A stretch of DNA of 64,000 nucleotides from Olivibacter domesticus (GTDB taxonomy: Bacteria > Bacteroidota > Bacteroidia > Sphingobacteriales > Sphingobacteriaceae), in assembly GCF_900109575.1 (NCBI RefSeq), contig NZ_FOAF01000001.1, positions 777,662-841,661 on the forward strand, in the 5' to 3' direction. The notes beneath the pieces were generated by a model that did not search any database, was not told where the DNA came from, and was given only the letters and a program-made list of their open reading frames with translations. The position numbers were made by a program, and so were the translations under genes. Shown here one piece after another: positions 46,533 to 55,752 of this stretch; within the stretch, counting starts at the first letter, position 1, and each line of letters starts with the position of its first letter.

Positions 46533-47135
46533 ATGGAAAATATATTACTGAAAAAAGGGATTAAGGTTGTAACCACCATGGATGATACCACCCGTTTGAG
46601 GTTTTTCTTTACCGATAAAATGTTAGCTACTAAAACTTTTATTGTTGTAGAAGACGATACGGTTTTAACAACACTTGATAGCGATTTCCTTTTTGAAGAG
46701 ATTCCTGAAGAAGAGACCTCGGAAGGTGAGATGACAGGATTATCCCTGAAAGAATTCTTAGAAGACAGAAAGGAGGAAGAACCCGTTAAGGATGATTTGA
46801 TAAATGAAATAAGTGTAACATTGATTACCGCTAATAGGTTATTTGCCAATGAATTTGCTCTTTACTACAATGGCCTTATAAATGACGTTAGACCGGTTGC
46901 TTTTCCCTTAGTTCTGTATCGGCTCATACTTGACGCCGTCGAGCTAATTGATAGCGCCGACCCTCTATCTCTTCAGGCTACATACAGTCAGATTTCGACT
47001 GGTTGCATGAATACTCAGATCGTTGGAGATCTCGATTCTAGGAAGCAAATACAGAAGCATGTAGAGGAGCGAATAGAAATGGCTTTAAACTTAATTAAGG
47101 AACAAAATCCCGATGTCGGGAAGGCAGATAGGTAA
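46533..47135 (+). CDS. Hypothetical cytosolic protein
   Basis: The 200-residue acidic protein starts MENILLKKGIKVVTTMDDTT. It has a low-complexity acidic linker (FEEIPEEETSEGEMTGLS) and a C-terminal helical region (QIQKHVEERIEMALNLIKEQ). It has no signal peptide or recognised motif. The frame is open from 46425, but the first 36 residues are basic, phenylalanine-rich and unlike the rest. It is encoded divergently from the gene at 45613-46068. Confidence 0.6.
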   Translation: MENILLKKGIKVVTTMDDTTRLRFFFTDKMLATKTFIVVEDDTVLTTLDSDFLFEEIPEEETSEGEMTGLSLKEFLEDRKEEEPVKDDLINEISVTLITANRLFANEFALYYNGLINDVRPVAFPLVLYRLILDAVELIDSADPLSLQATYSQISTGCMNTQIVGDLDSRKQIQKHVEERIEMALNLIKEQNPDVGKADR

Positions 47136-47265
47136 TGCAACATAATTCTTGTGTCACCTGACAAAAAGTGTTTTTTTTGGAAAGCATCATAAAAAGAGCC
47201 GAAATAAGGTGGTTTCAGATTTACCTATTACCGTAAATAGACTAACTCACCTTTCAATAGCCATT

Positions 47266-48720
47266 CTAATGCTCATGTTTCATTGATTGTTCTATTAATT
47301 CAATCGCTTTGCCAGCTTCGGCATCCTGTCCATTCATGATGCCCTGTAAAGAAAAATTGACCGTGTAATCAGGTAATGTTCCTCTCCCTACATTAACTGT
47401 TGGCTTTACAGCTAGGTAATACGCCTGTAGAGGGACAGTCACTAAAAGGCCGGTATTTGATATCGGCTCTTCGGGTAACATACCACTGTTGTTGCCCTGA
47501 TAGCCTCCCCCCGTTTCCTGGCCTATAAAAATAGATTTTCGGTTATGAGCTAATATGGCTGTTACATTTGCACAAGAGGACATGCAGAAGCCATTGATCA
47601 AAATATAGGATTTTCCTTTGTAATTATTTTTGGCATTCTTCACCACCGCAAATGTGTTCAGGTCCTTCACCCTTCCGTCCTGCCAATACCAAAGGCTGTC
47701 CTTTTGTACAGGCTTCTTATAGAAAATTCGATAAATGCCTTTTATTTGCTTCGCTATTTCTTTGGTTACCAACGTCTTGTCTCCGTAATGAAAGGACTGA
47801 TCAAAAAAATGACTCGTGAAATAAACGGCGTTGGGGTCCGAACCGCCTGTATTATCGCGCAAGTCAACGACCAAGTGCTTAATCTTTTGCTCACCGAGCG
47901 CTGTAAAAGCTTGATCAATGAATTTCCTGAAATTTTGACCTGCCCTTTTAATGTCAGTCTTGGCAAAGGAGTGAATGGCGAGAAAACCGATATTGTTCTC
48001 GATCCGGAAATCTAAAACTTTTTCCCGCACAGGTTCTTTCAGAAACCAGTTACCCGCCAGTTCGGGAAATTTCCTCCCTTTTAAGGCAATCTTAAATATT
48101 TTGGAATTGCGCTTTACAACAAGATCAAAATGTTCAGTGACATTAATAGCGTTCCTATACCACAAAGGGAACTGCAGATACATCGCCCTATACTTTAAGC
48201 TCCTGTTAAATCCATCAGAAGGAATAACCGCTATTAATTGATTTATTATCTCCGGGATTGGACGTTCATTGATACTTAATAATTCATCGCCCTCCAAGAG
48301 ATCAGTGTCCGCAGAAAGGTTTCGTACAATAAAAGCTCGGGCTCCGGCAACATATACCTGCAAGGGTAATAAATTGGGATAACTGTTCAATTCTTCCGAC
48401 TGACTATCAGATAGTCTTAAATCGGTATGGAGGCATTTTGTTTTCGTGGTTATCATTTTGAGCTTACGGTATAGCTCAATCAGGGTAATAGAATCATTCA
48501 CTGATTCTTTTATGGAGTCCGTAAACCTGGAAAACTCTTCTTTACTATTATATCTGTATATCCCAGGGTGGGATTTCTTTAGTTCCCCTACCAGGTCATC
48601 AATGAGCAGGAATGCAGAATCGATCGGATATTTTTTGCGGAGGGACTTAGGAAGTATTTCATCTGCAGAAGCACTGATGGTTAATGAGGTAAGCATAATG
48701 AGGGTTATAATCTTTTTCAT
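47266..48720 (-). CDS. Secreted S41-family (C-terminal processing-like) peptidase
   Basis: The 484-residue protein has a signal peptide (MKKIITLIMLTSLTISASAD), a helical N-terminal region, a PDZ-like segment (LLEGDELLSINERPIPEIIN) and an S41 core: LVVDLRDNTGGSDPNA, then the presumed nucleophile Ser in NGFCMSSCANVTAI, and GQETGGGYQGNNSGM. It would degrade or trim proteins in the periplasm. It stands alone on the - strand and is not clearly linked to neighbours. Confidence 0.88.
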   Translation of the reverse strand: MKKIITLIMLTSLTISASADEILPKSLRKKYPIDSAFLLIDDLVGELKKSHPGIYRYNSKEEFSRFTDSIKESVNDSITLIELYRKLKMITTKTKCLHTDLRLSDSQSEELNSYPNLLPLQVYVAGARAFIVRNLSADTDLLEGDELLSINERPIPEIINQLIAVIPSDGFNRSLKYRAMYLQFPLWYRNAINVTEHFDLVVKRNSKIFKIALKGRKFPELAGNWFLKEPVREKVLDFRIENNIGFLAIHSFAKTDIKRAGQNFRKFIDQAFTALGEQKIKHLVVDLRDNTGGSDPNAVYFTSHFFDQSFHYGDKTLVTKEIAKQIKGIYRIFYKKPVQKDSLWYWQDGRVKDLNTFAVVKNAKNNYKGKSYILINGFCMSSCANVTAILAHNRKSIFIGQETGGGYQGNNSGMLPEEPISNTGLLVTVPLQAYYLAVKPTVNVGRGTLPDYTVNFSLQGIMNGQDAEAGKAIELIEQSMKHEH

Positions 48721-49054
48721 GTTATAAAAATAACTCTTGTACTCAAAATATTTGTAGCTGAAATAGTTAAAATGAGTTAAATAATTCAGGCTTAATTATA
48801 TACTGGACTTTTCGGATTGAAGAGAATTTCTTTGCAAATTTTCGTATCGCTGCCCTCATGTGGCACTGGTAGAAATATTTTCGAAGGGGTGGATCAGGGC
48901 ATAGTCTCCTGAAAAAAACCATAAAATTGTAGATAAGCTTTTAACATCTCCTATGATAAAAGTATCTTTAGGGTAGAAATATTCTAATTGAAAAATGTGG
49001 CAAACAATGGACTAAAATTACCAAAAAACTTAAATAGAAAAAGAGCAATAGAAA
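48721..49054. other. Divergent intergenic region, no gene seen
   Basis: The 334-bp AT-rich spacer lies between the S41 peptidase gene (-) and the methyltransferase gene (+). It must hold both promoters. No confident consensus promoter, RNA or repeat was identified. Confidence 0.3.
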
Positions 49055-49672
49055 ATGGAAAAATCTGAGAAATTTTGGGACAGAAGCGCAAGTAGGTATG
49101 ATAAGGAGGAAATGAAGGATAGAAATGTACGGATGAAGATCCTTGAAAAAATTGAAAAGTTCCTAGCAAAGCAGGACGCTGTTTTAGATTATGGATGCGC
49201 GACCGGAATAATTGCTGGTGAAATTGCCAGCTCTGTAAATTCAGTATTGGGCATTGATATATCCTCTAATATGATCCAAATAGCTCAGAGAAAATCTAGT
49301 GAGCACAAAATTCGGAATGTACGTTATCTGCAGGCTACAATATTTGACGCTGGTCTTACTGCGGGGAGCTTCGATTTAGTCCTCGGCATTTATTTGCTAC
49401 ATCTATTAGATGATATGCCCAGAGTACTGAGCAGAGTGCATGAGCTGTTAAAGCCCGGTGGGGTGTTCATTTCTGTAACACCATGCTTAAGTAAATATTC
49501 ATTTACAGGAATAGCTTTGTCATTTGCTAACAAAATTGGATTAATTCCACATCTTAATTTGTTGAAGTTCGCTGAACTGGAAACGGAAATTAACAAAGCA
49601 GATTTTAAAATTATCGAAACTGAATGCATAAAAACAAGCGGCCAGCAACAATTTATTGCCTCTAGGAAATGA
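49055..49672 (+). CDS. Class I SAM-dependent methyltransferase
   Basis: The 205-residue protein has motif I in VLDYGCATGIIAGEIASSVN, an acidic motif II in VLGIDISSNMIQIAQ, and LVLGIYLLHLLDD followed by LLKPGGVFISVTP. It belongs to the small-molecule methyltransferase group (methyltransf_11/25 type). The substrate cannot be told from the sequence, and no pathway genes are adjacent. Confidence 0.88.
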   Translation: MEKSEKFWDRSASRYDKEEMKDRNVRMKILEKIEKFLAKQDAVLDYGCATGIIAGEIASSVNSVLGIDISSNMIQIAQRKSSEHKIRNVRYLQATIFDAGLTAGSFDLVLGIYLLHLLDDMPRVLSRVHELLKPGGVFISVTPCLSKYSFTGIALSFANKIGLIPHLNLLKFAELETEINKADFKIIETECIKTSGQQQFIASRK

Positions 49673-50563
49673 AGATATCCTCCCGGTGGACTTTTGTGTA
49701 TATCAAATTCTAACTTTCTTCTGGGAATTTTTTTATTTTTCCTTTACCAGTAGTACAAATTAGTAAATGTACTGTATTAAATAGGAGACTCAACGTTAAA
49801 ATTAAAATTATTAAAGCGGCAAAACGCTAACAGCCGAAACCCCAGAATATTTATCTCTTAACAATATTTAAACTTTTGTGCAACCATTTTTTTTAACCCG
49901 AAGTATAGATAGAAAAGGCAGGGCTGCTACTGGTGTAGTAGCCTCCGCTTTTTATGCTAGTTTTCTATTAATTTGGAGATAGCTATGGACAGAAAATGAA
50001 AGCGCTCAGTTCAGTAACTCTTTATCTTTCATAATCTTTCAAGGATAACCCGTCCTGTCTCTAATATTATCGCCTGGTCTGCCCATCTTTAGCATCATCC
50101 CCCACTCTCTGATTTCTACCACTTCGTCCTCCCCTGCACAATTGGCTCCCTGTTTAGTCTGAACTCTCCCTTTCTTTTTCACTAGCCTATAAATTCTTAT
50201 CCGCAGAAAGTTTGATAGGCGCAATCTCCATATTTTTAATTTTAACATGTGTATGGTGGAATTTTGACGGTTAGCCGCCTGACACAAGGATCAGCTCAGA
50301 CCCTCGCTTATAAAAGTCCGGCTTCTCCCTGTGTTGACTAGACGGGTTAATATACATCAATTGGGGCGAAGGCCCCCGGCAATTAAATCGCACAGGAGGG
50401 AAAAACGTACTAGTCACCTTTAGAATTTTTTCAATTTTAATAAAACTCTTTTGGGAAATCGATTGCTGCATAGTACGATTCGTCCGGTTATGCGTTATAG
50501 CAGTAGTCCTTACCTAAAGCATGGCAAGGTATATATAATCTTTTTAAGTAATTGAAATCCTCT
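49673..50563. other. Long intergenic region with hairpin and repeat copy 2
   Basis: About 890 bp hold no convincing gene. GGCTGCTAC (49922-49930) and GTAGTAGCC (49935-49943) form a 9-bp stem with one G.U pair, followed by CTCCGCTTTTT, a terminator-like structure 250 bp behind the methyltransferase; a small RNA upstream of it is possible. Repeat copy 2 is at 50272-50350. Short - strand frames at 50039-50471 overlap these elements and are not called. Confidence 0.4.
50272..50350. repeat. Imperfect ~80-bp intergenic repeat, copy 2
   Basis: It is related to the segment at 46159-46236. ACACAAGGA near the start and TCTCCCTGTGT near the end are almost complementary, giving a long hairpin. A weaker relative on the opposite strand may occur near 54895-54945 (TATTAACC, ACACAGGGAGCCGGA). 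Confidence 0.45.
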
Positions 50564-51127
50564 ATGAAGTCTGTACATCTTCTTTTATTGTGCCTACCAA
50601 TCCTATGTTTTTCATGCACCCAAATTATCGGAACCAATACTTCCGATGCCAAGCTTATTTCAAAAGCAAAAGATTATGTTCTCGGGACTTTGTTCAAGGC
50701 GAATAATCCACATCCATTGAGGGAAAGCATTAATCTCACGGTATCAAACATTGATTGGGATAGTGCCGTGGTTCGAAATCTGGGTTTCGGCACCGTTGTC
50801 GCCGTGCCGGTCATCATACATACCAGTTGCAGAATGGCCCAAGAAAAACACCCATTTCTAAATGCAAAAAAAAATGCCCTTTTAGTCATTAAGGAAAATT
50901 ATATAGGAAAAATGAAGGCTGAGCTGATGGTGGAAACATCAGAAAGTCCGTCTCTAACTGAAAAATCAAAAGGTAGCTTATTTTTTACTGACTCGTTTGG
51001 CAATATAAAAAGAGCCTATAACATTGGCGCCGACAATAACCTGGAGCCTTTAAGAGTAAATGATCTTTTGTCCTCTGCTTCACTTAGTCATTTACCCGAT
51101 TACTATTCTGAATCTTACTCCTGGTAA
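50564..51127 (+). CDS. Hypothetical lipoprotein
   Basis: The 187-residue protein starts MKSVHLLLLCLPILCFSCTQ with a lipobox ending CFSC (Cys18), so it should be exported and lipid-anchored. The mature part has a hydrophobic stretch (LGFGTVVAVPVIIHTSCRMA) and a Ser-rich C-terminus. The family is not recognised. The TTG at 50552 is an alternative start, 12 bases earlier. It probably forms an operon with the next lipoprotein, 32 bp downstream. Confidence 0.65.
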   Translation: MKSVHLLLLCLPILCFSCTQIIGTNTSDAKLISKAKDYVLGTLFKANNPHPLRESINLTVSNIDWDSAVVRNLGFGTVVAVPVIIHTSCRMAQEKHPFLNAKKNALLVIKENYIGKMKAELMVETSESPSLTEKSKGSLFFTDSFGNIKRAYNIGADNNLEPLRVNDLLSSASLSHLPDYYSESYSW

Positions 51128-51159
51128 TAGCAATTTATAAATCCCTAAACAAAATCTTT

Positions 51160-51558
51160 ATGAAACGTTTCCTACTATTTTTAACAATACTACTTCTCTT
51201 CCTTGCCTGCAGGAGCGCCAGAGAAATGAGCGGAAATAGCGATCTGGGTTGTACCTACCAACTGCAGCGCTTAAAAGCCACCTCATCGGATAGCGCCTTA
51301 ATTTTCGGCAAAATATTACTACTAAAAGACCCTTCCGATACCGACAACTTTGAAAAAGTGGTCAGAATCGATGACCAGGTGTTCAAAACCAATATCTATG
51401 GCGTATACAGGATCAAGCTTGCCCCAGGAATTTACCATATTACGGGTGTTGCTATGTCATACAATCCTATGGAAATTCCCAATGTACACCTTCAACAAGG
51501 GGATAGTATAAAGATCAATTTTGCAATAACAGCAAACACGGAGCCCTTACACGATTGA
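51160..51558 (+). CDS. Small lipoprotein with carboxypeptidase-regulatory-like fold
   Basis: The 132-residue protein has a lipobox in LLLFLACRSA (Cys17). The mature part (ALIFGKILLLKDPSDTDNFE, then VFKTNIYGVYRIKLAPGIYH and VHLQQGDSIKINFAITA) looks like a beta-sandwich of the carboxypeptidase-regulatory type. The role is unknown. A strong terminator follows. Confidence 0.65.
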   Translation: MKRFLLFLTILLLFLACRSAREMSGNSDLGCTYQLQRLKATSSDSALIFGKILLLKDPSDTDNFEKVVRIDDQVFKTNIYGVYRIKLAPGIYHITGVAMSYNPMEIPNVHLQQGDSIKINFAITANTEPLHD

Positions 51559-51589
51559 TCAGTCTTTACACTTATTCATAATATACAAT

Positions 51590-51622
51590 GGCCGGATCTC
51601 AAAACAGGTCCGGCCTATTTTT
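51590..51622 (+). terminator. Rho-independent terminator
   Basis: GGCCGGA (51590-51596) and TCCGGCC (51609-51615) form a perfect 7-bp GC-rich stem followed by TATTTTT. It ends the two-lipoprotein transcript. Confidence 0.85.
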
Positions 51623-51747
51623 CCAGGATACCAGCGACACTTCTTATTCTCTTATTAGGAAAGAGATAACGGTTTATTTTTTAACACGTTAAGCCTGTCA
51701 AATTCATTGGGAAACCTTATATTTAACCAGTTTAATGGAACAGCCAA

Positions 51748-52011
51748 ATGTTTATCAAATATGTTCAATATTCCGTGGTTACAGGGCGCAGGACGGATTT
51801 CAAATTTGCCCGTAACCTTGGTCATGCCGATAATCTTGTACAGGAGTTGATCGCGGACGAGCTTCCCGGTAAAAAAATGCTGGAAATATCGTTGGTAGAT
51901 GAAAAACAGACCCACACTCTTAAAATTTATGATCTCAATGATCTGCGTATCGTAAGAGATGAAAGTATCAAAAAGGCAAAAATTATCAGAAAAATGAAAC
52001 GCGGCTATTAA
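51748..52011 (+). CDS. Hypothetical small protein
   Basis: The 87-residue protein has a charged sequence (FKFARNLGHADNLVQELIAD, LEISLVDEKQTHTLKIYDLN) and a basic tail. It has no signal peptide and no recognised family. A - strand frame covers much of the same DNA (51655-51915), but its Phe-rich sequence is less protein-like. Confidence 0.5.
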   Translation: MFIKYVQYSVVTGRRTDFKFARNLGHADNLVQELIADELPGKKMLEISLVDEKQTHTLKIYDLNDLRIVRDESIKKAKIIRKMKRGY

Positions 52012-52058
52012 AATCTATGACCACATTTTTTACCCCCGATCTCACTATACCTGGATGT

Positions 52059-52508
52059 CTATCTCCTACTTTTAATATGCCCATCGACTTTAGAAAGTAG
52101 AGCTATTACTTTTACTATTCTCGCGTTTATATCAGTCTCCTCCCCATCAATTTTGCCACTAGATTGATGCTCTTCAAGATAGCTCCTTAATTGACCAGGT
52201 GAAATACGATATATTCTTTTAAATGCTGCCATAAACCCTGCTTTGCTATTAGAAAATCCAAGTTCTCTGGATATTTCACTTATTTTCATATTGGTGGTCA
52301 ATAACAGTTTTACCGCTTTTGTCATACACTGGTCCCTTACATACATAGCGAAGGTTACTCCATAGTATTCCTTAAATGAGCTTTGAATTGTAGCCTGACT
52401 GACACGATACTTCTTGCAGAAATATTTGATAGAACAGTTAATGATATGAGGATTTTTTTGGATTTCATCACGGATATAATAAATAGTAAAAATACTAGTC
52501 GAAGCCAT
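52059..52508 (-). CDS. AraC-type helix-turn-helix protein (HTH only)
   Basis: The 149-residue protein has the two AraC HTH units (CKKYRVSQATIQSSFKEYYG and KISEISRELGFSNSKAGFMA, then FKRIYRISPGQLRSYL). It is a paralog of the protein at 43648-44082 (shared NPHI.NC.I.YF and FMAAFKR.. ISPGQ) but has no sensor-like neighbour. It ends with a basic tail. It may regulate the local genes or be an orphan. Confidence 0.85.
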   Translation of the reverse strand: MASTSIFTIYYIRDEIQKNPHIINCSIKYFCKKYRVSQATIQSSFKEYYGVTFAMYVRDQCMTKAVKLLLTTNMKISEISRELGFSNSKAGFMAAFKRIYRISPGQLRSYLEEHQSSGKIDGEETDINARIVKVIALLSKVDGHIKSRR

Positions 52509-52560
52509 GCCACGGGGATTTTCGGGATAAGAGAAATTGTTCTCCTAAATATATAAAATA

Positions 52561-52588
52561 TGCCCGAACTTTTTTAAAGTCCGGGCAA
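52561..52588 (-). terminator. Hairpin terminator
   Basis: TGCCCGAACTTT and AAAGTCCGGGCA pair over 12 positions with one mismatch, followed on the - strand by TATTTTATA. It lies 60 bp behind the small membrane gene at 52648-52815. Confidence 0.65.
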
Positions 52589-52647
52589 TTCAGTACTGCG
52601 GAAATTCAATACAAGCTAGGAGTAATCGTGCAAGCTACAACAGATGA

Positions 52648-52815
52648 CTATTCTGTCCTACTTTGTTGATACTTAAGGTAAACCTGTAGAAATAATCCGA
52701 CGATACCTATGACAAGCCCTATGATACTATTTATTGCCAGTCTGTCTATCAATATTTCAATGATAGCGGCTATTAATACGGTAGTGAAAAGTAAAAAATA
52801 AAGTCCATTTCTCAT
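52648..52815 (-). CDS. 55-residue membrane protein
   Basis: An ATG frame on the - strand encodes MRNGLYFLLFTTVLIAAIIE, then ILIDRLAINSIIGLVIGIVG and a polar tail ending QQSRTE. It has two hydrophobic helices with a charged turn (DRLA) between them. The stop is TAG. It lies 30 bp behind the lipoprotein gene at 52846, so it is probably the last gene of that transcript, before the terminator at 52561. The function is unknown. Confidence 0.55.
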   Translation of the reverse strand: MRNGLYFLLFTTVLIAAIIEILIDRLAINSIIGLVIGIVGLFLQVYLKYQQSRTE

Positions 52816-52845
52816 ATATATGACGGTTTTAAGATTACTTGGCTA

Positions 52846-53385
52846 TTATTCAATATGTTTAAGGGTTATTAGAATTGTTGCTTGGGGTAATCTATCCTTT
52901 AATATAATAGTATCCCAACTTATTCTGTAGTCTTCCAGTTTTGAATCGATGTAGAAAATTTTCATGGAATATTCTTTCCGAAGCGGATCATATACTGGAA
53001 AGCGAAATTCGGTGACTTTTAAACTTCCATCAGCTCCCACATTCCCCACGTCCACACCTAAATTCCATCCTTCCATCATTAACGGGATGGTAGACTTATT
53101 GCCTATCATTATTTTAATTGAATCGTTACGTTTTGCGCCTATAACATAAATATTTCCAATAAAGCCGGGGTATAGACTATCTGCAGCTGCCCCTGTCCTT
53201 TCATCTACCACGGAGACTACCTTGTATTTTTGGTTTCCGATAAGTCCGGTGATCCGGTCCTGTTCAGTTCCAAAATCTGGCGAACGGTATTCTGAAGTTA
53301 CCATTGGATCTACACTTGCGGCAGTGGGTAGTTCAAATTTGCTACAGGCAGCTAGAAATGGGAGGAGTAAAATAAAATACTTCAT
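52846..53385 (-). CDS. Hypothetical lipoprotein
   Basis: The 179-residue protein starts MKYFILLLPFLAACSKFELP with a lipobox LAAC (Cys14). The mature part has beta-rich segments (QKYKVVSVVDERTGAAADSL, KIMIGNKSTIPLMMEGWNLG). The frame is open further upstream to 53490, but the MKYF start is the only one that gives a lipoprotein signal. The family is not recognised. Confidence 0.65.
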   Translation of the reverse strand: MKYFILLLPFLAACSKFELPTAASVDPMVTSEYRSPDFGTEQDRITGLIGNQKYKVVSVVDERTGAAADSLYPGFIGNIYVIGAKRNDSIKIMIGNKSTIPLMMEGWNLGVDVGNVGADGSLKVTEFRFPVYDPLRKEYSMKIFYIDSKLEDYRISWDTIILKDRLPQATILITLKHIE

Positions 53386-53663
53386 GGTACAATTTAAGAT
53401 GATACCATAATAACGAATGAAGTACCTAAAGGTACCATTTGATATCTTAATTTTTTGTCCTTTAGTATTGCTTATGCAGAGTGTATACACCTACCACTTC
53501 TTAATACGAAAGCCATAATACCTTCATGGCTGCAGGCATTATCATAACAGGTAGGAATAATAAAAATCAATCCTTACAGGAACTTCCAGAGTCCCCCAGG
53601 AACGATAATTACCTCAAAATCTTTACTTTTTTACATATAACAGCACATGCTAGGTATGCTTAT

Positions 53664-54035
53664 TCAGCTGAGGTTCGGCTCTACGCTTTTCCCAGAATAC
53701 TTACAACTCGGATCAAATTGGTGGGAAAAATCCCCTTCCCCACTGTCTTGATAACTAACTGAAATTTCTAGGAATTTACTTGGGGCTGAATTTCCATCTA
53801 TAAGACGATCATATCTTTTAATCACCACAGCATCATACGGCATAAACTTATTGAATACTTTTAATACATTAGGTGATTGAAGGATATCATTAATTAAGAG
53901 ATCGTTACCTTTTCTTTTTATAATAAAACATTCTTCAGATAGGTAGCCCATATCTTTCAGGGAATCTATTAGAAGATTGCACCTTCTTGATTGACTAAAA
54001 AAAAACAAGCGGAAAAAGTAAAACAGTTGTTTCAT
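53664..54035 (-). CDS. Hypothetical protein
   Basis: The 123-residue protein starts MKQLFYFFRLFFFSQSRRCN, a short hydrophobic start without a clear cleavage site. The rest (LLIDSLKDMGYLSEECFIIK, VLKVFNKFMPYDAVVIKRYD) is soluble in character. The longer frame to 54107 adds 24 residues not typical of an N-terminus. No family is recognised. Confidence 0.5.
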   Translation of the reverse strand: MKQLFYFFRLFFFSQSRRCNLLIDSLKDMGYLSEECFIIKRKGNDLLINDILQSPNVLKVFNKFMPYDAVVIKRYDRLIDGNSAPSKFLEISVSYQDSGEGDFSHQFDPSCKYSGKSVEPNLS

Positions 54036-54320
54036 AACTAGATATTTTATGTTTACGTAATTTTTTAGATTGTGTACACTAATCCAAGCTGAGCCCCTAA
54101 CCGCCAAAGATTAAATCTTTTGATCCTTTTATGTTAAACGTTTTTTTAATCTATTCAATCTGACATTTAGAAGCACCAGCCGTATATAATACAGGGATTA
54201 TGGCAAAACGTACCATTCCCAAAAGAAATACTCTTTCAATTCAAAGCTAAATTTCCAGTTTAGATTTTGGAAGGAGATTGGTACTAATCTTGCTAGTGAA
54301 TCATAACCCATTTACGAGCT

Positions 54321-54869
54321 ATGATAAAATTGTTTACTTTGGCTTCCTCGATTAATCATCCATTGGCAACGGTAGATTTCATGAATAATACTGATCGTAT
54401 TTTTGACTTTTTTATTCTTGACAAAGGTGAGGGCAAGTTTCTTGATTATACTACTCCAACAGCCATGGCACAAACGGGATATTCCAAAAGAAATATTCAT
54501 AACTCAGATTATGTTAAAGCAACCATTGGTATCCCTATCTTTTCTGAACGATTTGTCGAAAGTATGGCGATTGAGTTGAAGGATGATTTACAGTTTTATA
54601 AATGTTTCATTAATTGCCAAGGTGAGCTCTTTACATTTTACCTGGGTAAGATCATTAAAAAAGCGGAAATAATCGATCTTGATAAGTCTGATTTTCGAAG
54701 TCTTACTGACGGTTCCAAACAGCTAGTCAGAGCTCGTTATAGCACTAAGCCATTAGATCAATTTCATATAGCCAGAGACTTCCATTATCAAACGAGAATT
54801 TATGTTTCAGATACTTTTGTTAAAATGATTCAATTCAAAGGATTGAGCATCGAATTTATACCTGCCTAA
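54321..54869 (+). CDS. Imm11-like (DUF1629-like) immunity protein candidate
   Basis: The 182-residue protein has no signal peptide. The region FSERFVESMAIELKDDLQFY, the block YKCFINCQGELFTFY, and the C-terminal RIYVSDTFVKMIQFKGLSIE with a final FIP have the look of the Imm11 family, in which a barrel-like domain ends in an ItGIxFxP-type motif. Such proteins usually neutralise a polymorphic toxin. No toxin gene is next to it, so the call is tentative. Confidence 0.45.
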   Translation: MIKLFTLASSINHPLATVDFMNNTDRIFDFFILDKGEGKFLDYTTPTAMAQTGYSKRNIHNSDYVKATIGIPIFSERFVESMAIELKDDLQFYKCFINCQGELFTFYLGKIIKKAEIIDLDKSDFRSLTDGSKQLVRARYSTKPLDQFHIARDFHYQTRIYVSDTFVKMIQFKGLSIEFIPA

Positions 54870-55059
54870 TAAACCCTTATCTGTGAGATCTGGTATTAAC
54901 CAGAGGGTTAGCCTATAATTTACACAGGGAGCCGGAGCCTGCAGAGGTTAGCAGGTTTCCTCTCATTTCATTCTCCTAAACAATTAATTGTCGAATCACT
55001 TGGTTGAAATTGATAATTTAAATCCCTAATTTCAGCGGAGTCAAAAATTAATAAAATGG

Positions 55060-55539
55060 ATGGTTACATTAACTAGAAAAGAAGCCCTAGCGCTATTGTC
55101 CTTTCACTATCTGATTGGATTAAAAGAGGAAGAAAGGGAGCACGTATTATTGGATATGATAAGCGATTATGAAGAAAACCGAAGAGATACTCCGGAATAT
55201 AATACTTATATTCTATCATATTATCACGAAGTAAATCTGGGCGTAAGGAACGAATACCTTGTCGAAGAAATTGTAAAGATAATCGGTGTTCAGGTGCAGA
55301 TAGTGGGGCGAGAGGAAGAGTTAAACGGATGCCCGTGTTGTGGTTTTAAGACTTTGAAAACTCGGGGGGCTTATGAGATTTGCCGGTTATGCCATTGGGA
55401 AGACGACGGAAACAGAGGACAGGATGAATATAGCAGCGTCAATAGATCTACACTAACCAGTGCCCGAAAGTCATTTACAAATGAGCAGGATAAACATGAG
55501 GGAGACATACGCTTCCGCAAGTTTTTGGTCGACAAGTAG
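55060..55539 (+). CDS. CPCC-family cysteine-rich protein
   Basis: The 159-residue protein has the CPCC signature GCPCCGFKTLKTRGAYEICR followed by LCHWEDDGN, two Cys pairs expected to bind zinc. The N-terminal third (LALLSFHYLIGLKEEEREHV) is helical. CPCC proteins are frequent in toxin/immunity loci. It lies between the Imm11-like gene and the STAND system. Confidence 0.75.
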   Translation: MVTLTRKEALALLSFHYLIGLKEEEREHVLLDMISDYEENRRDTPEYNTYILSYYHEVNLGVRNEYLVEEIVKIIGVQVQIVGREEELNGCPCCGFKTLKTRGAYEICRLCHWEDDGNRGQDEYSSVNRSTLTSARKSFTNEQDKHEGDIRFRKFLVDK

Positions 55540-55752
55540 GATCACCGGTGAGCCGACGCGGTTGCCCGCTATACTATTATTTCGTGAGTAATTTGTTGTT
55601 GTCCTCTTGGCTGGCGACTTAGCATCGCAAAAGGGCTCCATATGGATAATTAAAATCATTAACTTTAGCAAGCTTGAATTAACACTCTATTAATTTCTAT
55701 TTTGCCATGAAAAAATTCAAGTAAAGACGTAAAAAACCTATAACCTTTTATA

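Noticed and set aside
50271-50471. A 66-residue - strand frame
   Set aside because: Its C-terminal part is the self-complementary repeat element, which better explains the sequence.
53526-53762. A 78-residue + strand frame
   Set aside because: It overlaps the end of the better supported - strand gene at 53664-54035 and has no recognised feature.
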